Positions 52,756 to 62,618 of a stretch of DNA of 64,000 nt are shown in pieces (position 1 is the stretch's first letter; each line of letters begins with the position of its first letter). The position numbers and the translations under genes are program-made. The DNA is taken from assembly GCF_003144245.1 (NCBI RefSeq), contig NW_020289978.1, forward strand, positions 62,001 through 126,000, in the 5' to 3' direction. The DNA comes from Jaminaea rosea (Eukaryota; Basidiomycota; Exobasidiomycetes; Microstromatales). The notes beneath the pieces are model-generated. The model worked only from the letters and a program-made list of their open reading frames with translations. It was not told the DNA's origin and did no database searches.

Positions 52756-52953
52756 ACAGTCAGTCTGTTGTTCGCGCCAATGGAGAAAAAATGCATTTCG
52801 AAAAGGGTGTGTGAAAGTGTGCAGAGAGAAACAAGGCAGTCGCGAATGTAGATGCTGGTGTGGCGCTGGATGGATGAACTGGCTGGATAAAGTGGGTGTA
52901 AGGACGCGAGATGCTGAATGATGCGATGCTGAAGCGTAATAGGCTAAAGGCTG

Positions 52954-54540
52954 TCACCTCTGAAAGTGGTGAGCTAGGTCGAAGGGATTCGTCAAAGGAC
53001 GCTGCTGCTGCTGCTGCTGCTCCCCCTCCTCCTCGTTGCTGTCGTAGTCTTCGTCGACGTTGACGGTTCGTGGGTGTACGCAGCGTACTTGCGTCCCGGC
53101 TGCGCCTCCGTAGAGACGCTCATCATCGTCATCGGGCTCGTGACGGTCATAGCAGTGACCTTCATCGTCTTCATCGTCGTCGCTCCAACCGACACGGTCA
53201 AGTTGTGCAAGAAGACGATGGTTCTGCTGGCCGTCTCCTTGCTCAAGACGCGGTCGAGGCAGACCACGAGCTCCGCCTCCGTACTGCCCATCGTCCTCAT
53301 CATCTCCTTCGGCCTCGTAGCCTCCCATGGCCGCAGAGCGAGTGCGCTTGAGCGTCATCGACTGAGAAGCCAACATGCCTGTCGCAGCACGTTGGTCCTG
53401 ACGTCGTTGAAGCTCGGCAGCGAAGAGGTTGCCACCGAAACGCGCGAGTGAAGACGAGCTGCGATTATGAGCGTGTTGGCGCTGTCGCAGCTCAATTGCT
53501 GCCTGTTGCCGCCTCTGCTCAGCGGCGTCACGCGCCTCAGCCTCTCGCTGCTGTTGAGCCCTGGCCCTCTGCCTCCTTCTCCTCTCCTCGGCAGCGTGAG
53601 CTTCAGGGAAGAGCAACTTGGGCTCAAAGCGATAGGGTGCTCGTGAGGATCCATCTCGTCGACGGAGGTCGTCATCATCTTCTTCGAGGTCTGAAGGGGC
53701 GTCGGCGTACACGATGCGCTGTCCTCGAAAGACGTAGGTGATGAGCCCCCTACGGTGTGCCCTTGCTGCGTCTTCACCTCGAGTGCCATCGCCTGCACGC
53801 CCGACGAAGCCTGCTTGATTGCGCGAGCGTGGGCCATGGTCTCCTCCGAGGAAAGGATTGTTGGGCGTGTCCCGAATGGGGACCCGGTTCCAGACGACGC
53901 CTGGTGATGCTGAGGACGAGGATGAAGGCGAGGCTGACGGGGATGCTGATGAGGAGAGATTGCGCTTGCGACTCGAATGAGCCCGACGACGGTGCGTTGA
54001 CGAGGGACGATGCTGCTCCTGGTCGCTCTCATCGTCCGAGCTGAGCCATTCGCTGGCTCGCTGTTGACCACGTCTATGTTCCTCTTCTGCCTGAAGATAG
54101 TCTTCATCTAGGCGGCGTGTAGCTGCTCTTCGCCTCAGAATTGGAGCATTTACATTGCTCTGCGATGCGCAGCTACGTTGTGCCTGGCTGCTGCTTCCGT
54201 CGCTGCTTTCCTGCTCGCTTTCGTCTACATCGAGTCCTGTTAGTGCGTCTCGCGCGACCAGCCGGTTGATGTCGTACTCGTGAAAGTGCTTGCTCCGTCC
54301 AGAATCAGGTGGAGTAGGCTCCGGGGGCTGTAATTGCTGGCGGTGTGAATCGTATGGGTCAACAGCATGACTTGTCGAAGGCGGGTAAGGCTGAGGATGA
54401 CTGCTCATCGGGAAGTCGGCGTGAGGAGGCTGCGTAGGAGGCGGTCCGCAATAGCGGTAGAGAGCCGGAGGCGAGTCGATGTGTCGAGAGACAGTGACGG
54501 ACTCGTGAGCGCGCTTTGCGAATGACTCGGAGTAAGCCAT
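52954..54540 (-). CDS. Disordered acidic/Gln-rich protein with NPFL and TYVFRGQR motifs
   Basis: Intronless, 528 residues from the ATG at 54540. Most of it is low-complexity: Pro/His/Gln-rich start, Ser runs, an Arg/Gln/Ala-rich, probably helical segment (about 310-365, EERRRRQRARAQQQREAEAR) and a strongly acidic C-terminal part with a Gln run. Two ordered-looking islands stand out: IRDTPNNPFLGG and, about 45 residues later, GLITYVFRGQRIVYADA, with RFEPKLLFP after it. A second NPF occurs near the C-terminus (PLTNPFDLAHHF). NPF tripeptides can bind EH domains, but I do not recognise the family and assign no function. It is divergent from the Tim17-like gene. Confidence 0.76.
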   Translation of the reverse strand: MAYSESFAKRAHESVTVSRHIDSPPALYRYCGPPPTQPPHADFPMSSHPQPYPPSTSHAVDPYDSHRQQLQPPEPTPPDSGRSKHFHEYDINRLVARDALTGLDVDESEQESSDGSSSQAQRSCASQSNVNAPILRRRAATRRLDEDYLQAEEEHRRGQQRASEWLSSDDESDQEQHRPSSTHRRRAHSSRKRNLSSSASPSASPSSSSSASPGVVWNRVPIRDTPNNPFLGGDHGPRSRNQAGFVGRAGDGTRGEDAARAHRRGLITYVFRGQRIVYADAPSDLEEDDDDLRRRDGSSRAPYRFEPKLLFPEAHAAEERRRRQRARAQQQREAEARDAAEQRRQQAAIELRQRQHAHNRSSSSLARFGGNLFAAELQRRQDQRAATGMLASQSMTLKRTRSAAMGGYEAEGDDEDDGQYGGGARGLPRPRLEQGDGQQNHRLLAQLDRVGWSDDDEDDEGHCYDRHEPDDDDERLYGGAAGTQVRCVHPRTVNVDEDYDSNEEEGEQQQQQQRPLTNPFDLAHHFQR

Positions 54541-55025
54541 TGTCGAGGTGCGCTTGTTGGTTTATGCTGCAATGGTTGGTCGCGTGATCATGCGGGCGTG
54601 CGGGATCAAATGATGGTGATGAGGAAGGAGCTTGGCGCTCAGCGTCAGGCCTTTCCGGTCGAGATGCTGCTCAGAGTAGCGATGATGTGCGTGAAGAATG
54701 AATGGGGATAGGCAAGGCAGCATACACCTCCTTCTCTTGGCCTTTGGATGATGTGGTTGACTTGCCAGGTTGGGACCGGCACAGATTCGCTCTCTCTGCC
54801 TTTCTTGGCCTCAACGCGTCTCTCCAAATGGCCGCGACTGAGGCGAGGCGTCGCTCCACCGGAACGGGCGGGCTGGCCGTTCGTTGTTAGGCGGAACGGC
54901 GAGGCGCCGCCTTGACCAACTCAACGACGACGACGGGATTAGGAATGAATTAATCAGGCGGCGGACTGGCCATGGAGCAGGCACAGGCAACTTCACGACG
55001 TCCAATCAACTGACTGACCGGCATC
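54541..55025. promoter_or_regulatory. Divergent promoter region, acidic protein / Tim17-like gene
   Basis: About 485 bp between divergent starts. No TATA box was seen; frames here are short. No gene found. Confidence 0.45.
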
Positions 55026-55821
55026 ATGGTCAGGTGGAATCCATGGGGAGGCGACGGTCAAGCATCGACATCAAAGGCCAGTCAAGAGCAACCAAATCAG
55101 GCCAGCTCAACACTCGCCAAACCACCAACTTCGCCATCAGATGATCCTCTCCCATCTTCTGTCATGCAAGCATCACCATTCAGCGCCACCACCACAGCCT
55201 CTTTCCTTGCCACCCTCTCACCCACAATTCCCTTTGCTTCCTTCTCACTCGGCTTCTTCTCGGGTCTCATCACACAGTCCAATCGAGCAGGCCTCGTCTT
55301 TATGGCAGAGAATGCTCATCGTAGGCCAGATACGGTTCAGGGATGGTATTTCTACAACAAGACAAAGGTGAGTTTCAAGGTCATCGTCTTTCAGGGAGAC
55401 TGCCATCGATGTGCTCATCATGTCGAAATGGCCTTGACTCCGAACGCAGAACTACCGTGTCCTCCTCGCAGGCCTCAAGGGCGGCTTTGCCCTGGGCACT
55501 CGCCTCGCTGCATGGACGACGCTTTTCGTACTCCTCGATGGAGGAAGCGCAGCGCTGCGTAACGTCGTGCAACAAGAAGGAAGTGGACCAGTCAATTTGC
55601 AGGCGTCAGCAGAGGGTTCATCACGCTTTGCAAGTTCGCTCGGCAGGTGGACAGATGGCATCGTGGCAGGACAAGGGACAGCAGTCGTGGCCAGCATCGT
55701 TCACAGGCTTCCTCCTGCGAGGCTTCTGGCCCTCGGCACCTTGGCTGGTGGAACCACTGGCGCGTTACAGGATGTCAGGGATCGTTTGAGACCACAAGTG
55801 GACGCTGAGGCTCAGTCGTGA
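55026..55821 (+). CDS. Tim17/Tim22/Tim23-superfamily membrane protein
   Basis: Two exons, 55026-55367 and 55450-55821; 237 residues. After a polar N-terminus there are weak hydrophobic, Gly/Ala/Ser-rich helices: TIPFASFSLGFFSGLI, then across the intron NYRVLLAGLKGGFALGTRLAAWTTLFVLLD, DGIVAGQGTAVVASIVHRL and RLLALGTLAGGTTGALQDVRDRL. The GxxxG-rich helices with the pattern GLKGGFxLGxR...D and a last TLAGGxxGxxQD helix fit the Tim17/22/23/PMP24 superfamily, which includes inner-membrane translocase subunits and complex I assembly factor TIMMDC1-like proteins. Which member it is I cannot tell. The ATG at 55026 is the first in frame; an internal ATG 46 codons on (MQASPFSATTT) is the alternative. 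Confidence 0.77.
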
Positions 55822-55904
55822 AGAAGAGATACCGCCCCGTCACGCGCACGTCATTTGCTGCAATATACATTGATTTGCCATCGTGGCTGGACAGCCTCAG
55901 CCCG

Positions 55905-57364
55905 CTACGCCTTGCTGCCAAAGACGACCTCGCTTTCTCCCACCGGCCTCGGTCTGTACTGGATCGGTGTCAGCGATGTAGTCGCCCTACGGTCTTCTCC
56001 AATCGACCAGATATCCCTTGTCCCCACGCCTTCTTCTGCTGCTCCCTCGGCCGCCAATGACCCACCAAAGATGTGATCCAACGTGGCGCTTGGCAGCTCC
56101 TCCCGTGAAAGCCCCGTCGTTGTCGCTTGCGCCTCTGCTGAAGATGATGCTGATGATGCTGCTGCCGCTGCTGCTTTGGCCGGGTTGGCGAGCATGACCC
56201 TCCTCATGGCGTCTTCTGCTGCACGGAATTCGGCCATACGAATCTGACTGCCCCATCCTTCTCCCACACGCCTCGTCCCCACGTATACACCCACGCCAAA
56301 GACGGCTGCATTGCTCAATCGGCCCGTCTCGGCGATGAGTCTACTCGTGGGCGTCGGCAGGCCATGCTTTGCGCAAAGGAGCGAGAGGGAGCGCTTTGGG
56401 TTGGAGAACTTGAGCAGAGGGGCGAGTAGGGACGACGAAGCTGCCGGGCTTGGTGAAAGGGACGTCGCGGGCGGGGCATTGGGCGGGGGAAGAGGGATGC
56501 GGCTGAGGAGGTGGGCCGACACAAAGGATCGTACCGCAGCCATGCCCTGCGAAGAGAGCAAAGGATAGAGAGGCGTGTCAGCTTGCGCTCGCAAGCTCCA
56601 GACTCTGCTTGTCACTTGGAGCTCACCTTGACCTGGAAAATGATAGCCACGACTGCCCTCATTGCATTGGCAAGGACTTCTCGACTGTGAATCTTTCTTG
56701 GCCTGACACCAGCCACCTTTGACTCTACCATTGCCTCGCGATCCCACCTCACCACCCCCTTGGCTCCCAATCCCATCTCTGCAGCTACATCGGCCAGTGT
56801 CTGGGGTCCCACGAGGGCGCTGAGTGCTGCCTTGAGTACGCGATTGGGCAGATTTGGATAGCTGAGGTGCAGGTTTTCTGAGGCGAGGATGCCCAGCAAC
56901 GAGTTGCCCAACGTGGCCAGCTCGGCCTGTGTCTGTGGCTGACCGGCCTCTTGTTGATCTCTGCTGGCCTGAAGACGTGCGTGCAGCGAGAAGCCGAGCT
57001 CTCCCTTTGGACGTCGCAGAGCTTCATCGCGCTGAGCCGTCCACGAAGGGTGAGTCAGGGCAATGGCGAGCTGCTTGAGCACCTGCGCGTCGTTCGCCGG
57101 CAGGCCCAATCGAGCGACGATGGCATGAAGCTGCGATGATGGCGGAGAGAGGAGAGAGGCGTAGAGGACTGGGTGGCTTCGTGCGATTGGAGGCAACGCA
57201 GCTGCTGGTCGATTGGCCTCGGCGGCGGCGGCAAAGGAAGACGAGGAAGATGCTGATGCTGATGATGCTGCGGAGCTTGACGCCATGCGACAAAGCGACA
57301 GTCGCGACAATGGTATGACTGTACCTCTGCGTGAGGTGATCATCGTCGCCGCCCGGGTCGTCAT
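55905..57364 (-). CDS. MRPL3: Mitochondrial large-subunit ribosomal protein mL44
   Basis: Two exons on the minus strand, 57364-56627 and 56546-55905; 459 residues. A basic, Ser/Arg-rich N-terminus (MTTRAATMITSRRGTVIPLS) is a good mitochondrial presequence. It is followed by an RNase III-like fold (about 60-240: LAIALTHPSW, ELATLGNSLLGILASENLHLSYPNL, LKAALSALVGPQTLADVA, ANAMRAVVAIIFQVKG) and a double-stranded-RNA-binding domain (about 285-365: NPKRSLSLLCAKHGL...FGVGVYVGTRRVGEGWGSQIRMAEFRAAEDAM). This pairing is that of mL44 (yeast Mrpl3). The acidic catalytic residues of true RNase III are not apparent, as expected for a structural homologue. It is divergent from LST8. Confidence 0.9.
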
Positions 57365-57577
57365 GATTGATAGGTGATGGTAATGGTGATGGTGACGACG
57401 TCGTCTTCTGTCTGTCTTCTGCCTCTCACTCACTCGAACGAGAAAAGTCGGGCCGTCTCGCAGCGACTGTCTCGCGTTGGACAACGAACCACGTGGCGTA
57501 CCTGGTCGCCAAGTAGGGCCGCTTGGACCACCTTGGTACCTCCAGCATCCTTCCTTCCACCGCATCCTCCGCTGCTA
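57365..57577. promoter_or_regulatory. Divergent promoter, mL44 / LST8
   Basis: 213 bp between the divergent ATGs, with a short TGATGG-type repeat at 57368-57396. It is too short for two independent promoters, so the elements are likely shared. Confidence 0.45.
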
Positions 57578-59053
57578 ATGGCGCCCTCTGCTGCTGCCTC
57601 GACATCAACACACGCACCAGCAGCAGTACCAGATGACCTGTCCGTGCTCCTCGTGACGGCAGGCTATGATCATACCATCCGATTCTGGGAAGCGTGGTCC
57701 GGCATCTGCTCGCGAACCATTCAACATCCCGATTCACAAGTAAACCGTCTCGCCATCAGTCCAGATAAGAGATGGCTCGCATCATGTGGGGTGGGAGTCG
57801 TCAGACTATACGATTGCAGAAGTGCGCTGGCTGGTAATCAGGCCGCGAGCATTCAGGCGGGCGGCCAAGGAGGAGGGCAGGGAGCGGCAGGTGGGCCGGC
57901 AGGCCAAGGATCGGGAGCCCCTGGCGTGACTCAGCCAGTCGCAACATTCGAGGGACATAATGGCAATGTCACTTGCGTAGCTTGGCATTGCGAGTCCAAA
58001 TGGCTCGTGTCCGGCGGAGAAGACGGTACTCTGCGGATCTGGGACACTCGTGAGTAGGCAAGGGGAGGGTCTGGCTGTATGCGCTTCAATTGACCTTCCC
58101 TTGATGCCCCTTCCCTCCCACTTCTAGGCTTCCCTCGTCCTCAACGCCTGTACGACCATCGCTCGCCCGTCAATGACGTCGTCGTACACCCGAATCAAGG
58201 CGAGCTCGTCAGCTGCGATCAAGCCGGATCAGTCAAAGTCTGGGATCTGGGCGAGAATGGCTGCAGCCATGAGCTCGTACCAGAAGAGGAAGTCGGCATC
58301 CGCAGCGTCAGCGTAGCAAGCGACGGCTCATGTCTAGTAGCAGGCAACAACAGGGGTAACGTCTACGTGTGGAGGATACAGAGCGGCATGTATCCGAGTC
58401 AGAGCGAGACGAGCGCAGCAGGCAAGGGCAACGGACAAGATCTGGCGGCAAAGCAACAGCAACAGCAGCAGCGCAGACAAGCAGGTGAAGAGGGAGATGG
58501 TCAGGACGATGATAATGTCGACGCGTCGGCGAGGGAGAGGGCAGCTGCTGTGGCTAATGGCGGTGGAGGTGACTTTACGGACTTGCAGCCGGTGACGAAG
58601 TTTCGTGCTCACGACAAGTACCTGATTCGATGTGAGCTCGCTGCCTCCTTTCCCTCTTCTCCAGAGCTCATCAAGCTTACTCCGCCTTCCTCTCTCTCTC
58701 CGCTAGGCATCCTCTCCCCCGACGTTCGACACCTAGCAACCACTTCAGCTGACTCGACGGTCAAGATCTGGAGCACGTCGCGGTATAGCTTCTCCCTCTC
58801 CAAGACGCTCCTTGGCCACCAACGCTGGGTATGGGATGCAGCATTCAGCGCAGACTCGGCCTACCTGGTAACGGCGAGCTCAGATCATGTCGCGCGACTG
58901 TGGGAGCTCAGCAGTGGGGAGACGGTCAGAAGCTACAATGGGCATAACAAGGCCGTCGTCTGTTGCGCATTAAATGACAGTGCGGGAGGAGGGGGAGGGG
59001 GAGCACCAGCAGCTGCGACAGGGACTCAGGGACAGGCAGGCATGCCTTCATGA
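57578..59053 (+). CDS. LST8: TOR complex WD40 subunit LST8
   Basis: Three exons: 57578-58049, 58128-58631, 58707-59053; 440 residues against about 303 in yeast. LST8/GbetaL stabilises the TOR kinase domain in TORC1 and TORC2. The seven-bladed pattern matches: LLVTAGYDHTIRFWEAWSGIC, DSQVNRLAISPDKRWLASCG, GHNGNVTCVAWHCESKWLVSGGEDGTLRIWDT, RSPVNDVVVHPNQGELVSCDQAGSVKVWDL, GIRSVSVASDGSCLVAGNNRGNVYVW, FRAHDKYLIRC...TTSADSTVKIW and GHQRWVWDAAFSADSAYLVTASSDHVARLWEL. The extra length comes from a Gly/Gln insert in the second blade region and a ~60-residue Gln/Asp/Gly insert before FRAHDKY. Both splice joins restore blade sequence exactly. The C-terminus ends in a Gly/Ala tail. Confidence 0.93.
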
Positions 59054-59294
59054 GCGGGGTCGCAGGGCCCAAATCACACGGTTGCAACGTCACTCCTTGC
59101 GCTCGCTACTCGCTGTGATGATATCGATTCGCGTGTGTATTGAGATGGAGATTGAGAACAATCGAGACGAGACGAGACGAGACGAGAAGATCGAGCTCGA
59201 AATCGGCGCACATGATGCGGCAAGCTCGAGGATGCTGGAAACACAAGAAGATGCCAATCCGTCCGCCTCCTGCTGGATCGGCAAGGAACCGACA

Positions 59295-61991
59295 TCAATG
59301 CCTGTTACGCTCGGCCCCTCCCCCACTCGGTGCTGCGCCCGCCGCTGCGCCTTCGCCGTTCGCAGTCGCAGACGCAGACGCGCCTCCTCCCCATGCTACT
59401 TTCCTCGTCTTACCAGGAGCGGCGCCAGGAATCTGACGAGCAACGACGGGCGGGGGCGATGCCGGTGCCTCAGCTTGGCGCTCTTTCTTCGATGGCTTGG
59501 GTGACGAGAAAGAGCTGCCGTTGACTCGCGGGGCAGAGGCATTGAGGTCACGGGCCGAGGAGGAGGCCGAGCGACTGTGACTGCGACCATTGGCACCACC
59601 CGCTGGCACTCGCCTGTTCTGCTGCTGCTGCTGCTGCTGCTGCTGAGATGTTCCAGCCGCCTTGACGTTCTGCGGCTTGGGAAGCGCGTCCTCTCTCTGG
59701 TAGAAGAGGAGGTAGGCGAGACCGTCGTGACCAACGAAGCTCGAGAGGTTCTGCCCTGCCCTCCGGCCCACATGCTCTGGCGCCACAGTGTGGAAGATCG
59801 TATCATCAAAGTGCACCCAGCTGCTGCCGTCTTGTCTGAGCACATCGACAGTGTAATGCCCTCCGGTAGCATAGCGACCGTGATGGTAGACAACGCCGAA
59901 GAGGCGGTACGTGACTGCGCCCTCTGCACGCTTCACCGGGCTAACCATCTCGCCACCCACCTTCAGCACGTCGCTGTATCCGACCTCTTTACAGTTCTTC
60001 TGCACACCGCCAGCCGCCTCATCATAGAAGAAGCGCTTGAGGTGCAGCACAAGGACGGGCGGGAGGTGCTCGATGAAGACCTGCTTCGTCGCATCGACTG
60101 GGCCACCGCGCGCTGGCGAGAAAACGCCAGGAATCGTCTCAGGGACTGTCAGGTTGAGAAGGGCATCTTCCACCGTCTGTACTGAAGACGGCTGGATGTC
60201 GAGCTGCAGTGGCTGGTAGGGCTCGAGAGTCACGCTGTCTTTTGCGCCGGGCGTGCGGAGCACCGAACGCAGCTTTCCGCCAAAGATGCGAGTGATGGGC
60301 GAGCTCTCCCCTGCCGTCGAGGCAGTACGAGTGAACGCCGTCTTGCCCTTCTGCCCCACCTCGAGCCATCCCTCCTCCGAAGGACTCATCGGCCGTGCCA
60401 CCTCGCGACTCTCCTCCTCGGCATCACCCGCCTCTCCTTCGCCGTCGACGCTGCCATCAGCAGTTCCACCAGAGGGTGCTGTACCGTTTTGTCCACGCAC
60501 TTGCTTGCTGGAGCTCGCCTTGGTCGACGCCAAACGAGCGTTGCTCTTGCGAATGGCGGCGAGAAGCTCTTCGTGGAGCGTGTCGAGAAAGAAGCCGAGA
60601 AACTCTTCGGCGTCCTCCTGGTGGCCACGGCGCATGAGATCGAAGCGCTTGTTGAGCCTCATTGCCTCATAGACGAACTCGGGCACGAATGGCTCAGAGT
60701 GTGCGGCAGTGGGAGTAAAGCCGTTGGGTGCGCCGGTCTCGTGATGAGAGCGACTGCTGCTGCCATTACCTCCATTGGCCAGATGAAACTCGCGCAAGAA
60801 TTGGACGACGCTCTCCATGAGCGGGGTCGTATTGGCAAAGTCGGCGCTGAGCTCTGCCCCTACAGTGCTGAAAAGGTTGTAGAAGGGCGCGCAAAACACG
60901 AGGACTTGCAGAATGGCGTTGGCAAAGCAGAAGTTTCCCGTGTTTATGAGGCCACGCGGCGTAGTAAGAGGCGCAGCGAAACGCTTGTGCGAGTCGGAGA
61001 GGATTGCCTCGAGGCTTGGACGATGCTTTGATGCCCAAGGGGAAGGGCGTGGGGCTACGGTTGCCTGTGCTGGCTTGATTGGGCTGGTAGCGCTGGAAGA
61101 TGCTACGCTGGCCTCAGAAGCTGGCGCTGTCGTAGCTCCTGGCGTTGAGGGTACGTAAGACGCTGTTGTGAAGCTGGTAGCATCCTTATTGGCAATACCT
61201 GTCCAAGAGCGAGGCTGCGACCAGGCGGGAACAGTAGGCTTCTTTTGAGCGGCTGTGGCCGTTGGAGTAGCCGTCTGAGCTGTGGGCGTGGTGGCGTCAG
61301 GGGCCGCAGCGGACGCTGATAGCGAGCTGTCCGATTTGAGAGAGGGTGAGAGGGGTGTCTGAGATTGTGAGAGGGTAGTTGCTGGTGTATTGGTGGCAAT
61401 GGAAGACGGCGTGAGGGATGACATTGATGTGGAAGGAGAGTACGAGCCATCGATTCGTGCTGATGATGATAATGATGCGGGCGGCGCAGTCGTGACCCTT
61501 GTCCTCCGCCGTCTTGCCTGTTCGCATGACTTCCAATGCGAGTGTTCGAGATAGATGACTTTGAGGTCTGGACTTGAACGATGAGACAATGTGACGGCGG
61601 GCACCGTCGCTGGTGGAGGTGGTGAAGGAGCGACGACGAGGTGTACGTCCAGCATGTTGGCTACGGGCACCAGATGAGGGGACTGACGAGACGACAAACT
61701 TTCTGTTCTTGGCGTGCTACGTCTTCGCCCAGCTGAGATCGACGAATGTGACGATGGTGATGACGAGGGAGGTCTTCTTGTACGATGGAGAGATGAAGAT
61801 GAGGTGGCAATGGGTTCAAATGTGAAGCCAGCTCCACCTTCTTGATCATCGTCGTCTACGGTATGAAGAGGCCTTTGAGGCGTGAGAGAGACTTGAGCTG
61901 CTAGTCGTGGTGCTGAGTGTGGTATTGTGACGGGATGGTGACGAGAGGACGAAGCATATGCTGATGGACCGTCATCATTCGGCGATGCCAT
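59295..61991 (-). CDS. UBP3: Ubiquitin-specific protease of the UBP3/USP10 type
   Basis: Intronless, 898 residues from the ATG at 61991. The first ~330 residues are Ser/Thr/Pro-rich. The USP catalytic domain follows: Cys box RGLINTGNFCFANAILQVL with C355, the helix around LMESVVQFLREFHL, RFDLMRRGHQEDAEEFLGFFLDTLHEEL, FGGKLRSVLR, LVLHLKRFFYDE, and the His box GVVYHHGRYATGGHYTVDV with H712, then SSWVHFDDTIF. The block order and the HQEDAEEFL motif fit the UBP3/USP10 branch, which deubiquitinates Sec23, RNA polymerase and ribosome-associated proteins with cofactor Bre5/G3BP. Classical zinc-finger CxxC knuckles are absent, as in this branch. An insert with an acidic patch lies mid-domain. The tail has a Gln9 run and basic residues. 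Confidence 0.92.
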   Translation of the reverse strand: MASPNDDGPSAYASSSRHHPVTIPHSAPRLAAQVSLTPQRPLHTVDDDDQEGGAGFTFEPIATSSSSLHRTRRPPSSSPSSHSSISAGRRRSTPRTESLSSRQSPHLVPVANMLDVHLVVAPSPPPPATVPAVTLSHRSSPDLKVIYLEHSHWKSCEQARRRRTRVTTAPPASLSSSARIDGSYSPSTSMSSLTPSSIATNTPATTLSQSQTPLSPSLKSDSSLSASAAAPDATTPTAQTATPTATAAQKKPTVPAWSQPRSWTGIANKDATSFTTASYVPSTPGATTAPASEASVASSSATSPIKPAQATVAPRPSPWASKHRPSLEAILSDSHKRFAAPLTTPRGLINTGNFCFANAILQVLVFCAPFYNLFSTVGAELSADFANTTPLMESVVQFLREFHLANGGNGSSSRSHHETGAPNGFTPTAAHSEPFVPEFVYEAMRLNKRFDLMRRGHQEDAEEFLGFFLDTLHEELLAAIRKSNARLASTKASSSKQVRGQNGTAPSGGTADGSVDGEGEAGDAEEESREVARPMSPSEEGWLEVGQKGKTAFTRTASTAGESSPITRIFGGKLRSVLRTPGAKDSVTLEPYQPLQLDIQPSSVQTVEDALLNLTVPETIPGVFSPARGGPVDATKQVFIEHLPPVLVLHLKRFFYDEAAGGVQKNCKEVGYSDVLKVGGEMVSPVKRAEGAVTYRLFGVVYHHGRYATGGHYTVDVLRQDGSSWVHFDDTIFHTVAPEHVGRRAGQNLSSFVGHDGLAYLLFYQREDALPKPQNVKAAGTSQQQQQQQQQNRRVPAGGANGRSHSRSASSSARDLNASAPRVNGSSFSSPKPSKKERQAEAPASPPPVVARQIPGAAPGKTRKVAWGGGASASATANGEGAAAGAAPSGGGAERNRH
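59619..59645 (+). repeat. (CTG)9, coding Gln9 in UBP3
   Basis: Nine perfect CTG units on the plus strand, read as nine Gln codons in the C-terminal tail of the UBP3-like protein on the minus strand. Confidence 0.85.
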
Positions 61992-62618
61992 GATGCGGCA
62001 AATTGCTGAGTGATAGCGTGGAATACGATCAAGACTTGCGTTCTGAGGTGCCTAGCTACAGGTCAATGTGAAAGATGATGACGATCAAGTGCGCTGAATG
62101 GTTGTGCGCCGTCGACGTTGGTCGTCGTACGATTTTGATTGATGAGCAAGAGGGAGGAGCAAACCAAAAGGATCGACTTGACTTGAATTTGGTCGTGTCT
62201 GCCTGCCATCGTCGCCTGACGTCGGTGGTGCCGGTCCAGTCAGTCGACGAGGGCCCGCCAGTCCGCCTCGCGCGCAGCCTCACATCGTCGTCTGGCCATT
62301 CCGGCATTTCTCCAAGATCGCATTTCCACTTGGCTCGGACGCAAGGGCCACGGACGACGACGACAAGGCACCACCAGGGGCAACGCAACGAGACGAGGCA
62401 ACTCATCTTGTCACCATCACCGCACCCTAGACATCGCCCATGAAGCATCAGAGGTGCTTCATCGCTACCTGTCTTCCTCGCTACCCGCCTGGCATCGACA
62501 TCTGAGAACGACAATGACACCTTGAGCCGCGCCCCCCGTATCGACGACTTTTCGCATCTTGGCCGGTCCCAATCAACGACTTGTTCCTCCTAGACTCTTC
62601 ATCAACCCACACATCAAC
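61992..62618. promoter_or_regulatory. Divergent promoter region, UBP3 / R3H-SUZ gene
   Basis: About 630 bp between divergent starts. Frames are short and on both strands. The last 100 bp before the plus-strand start are pyrimidine-rich. No gene seen. Confidence 0.45.
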
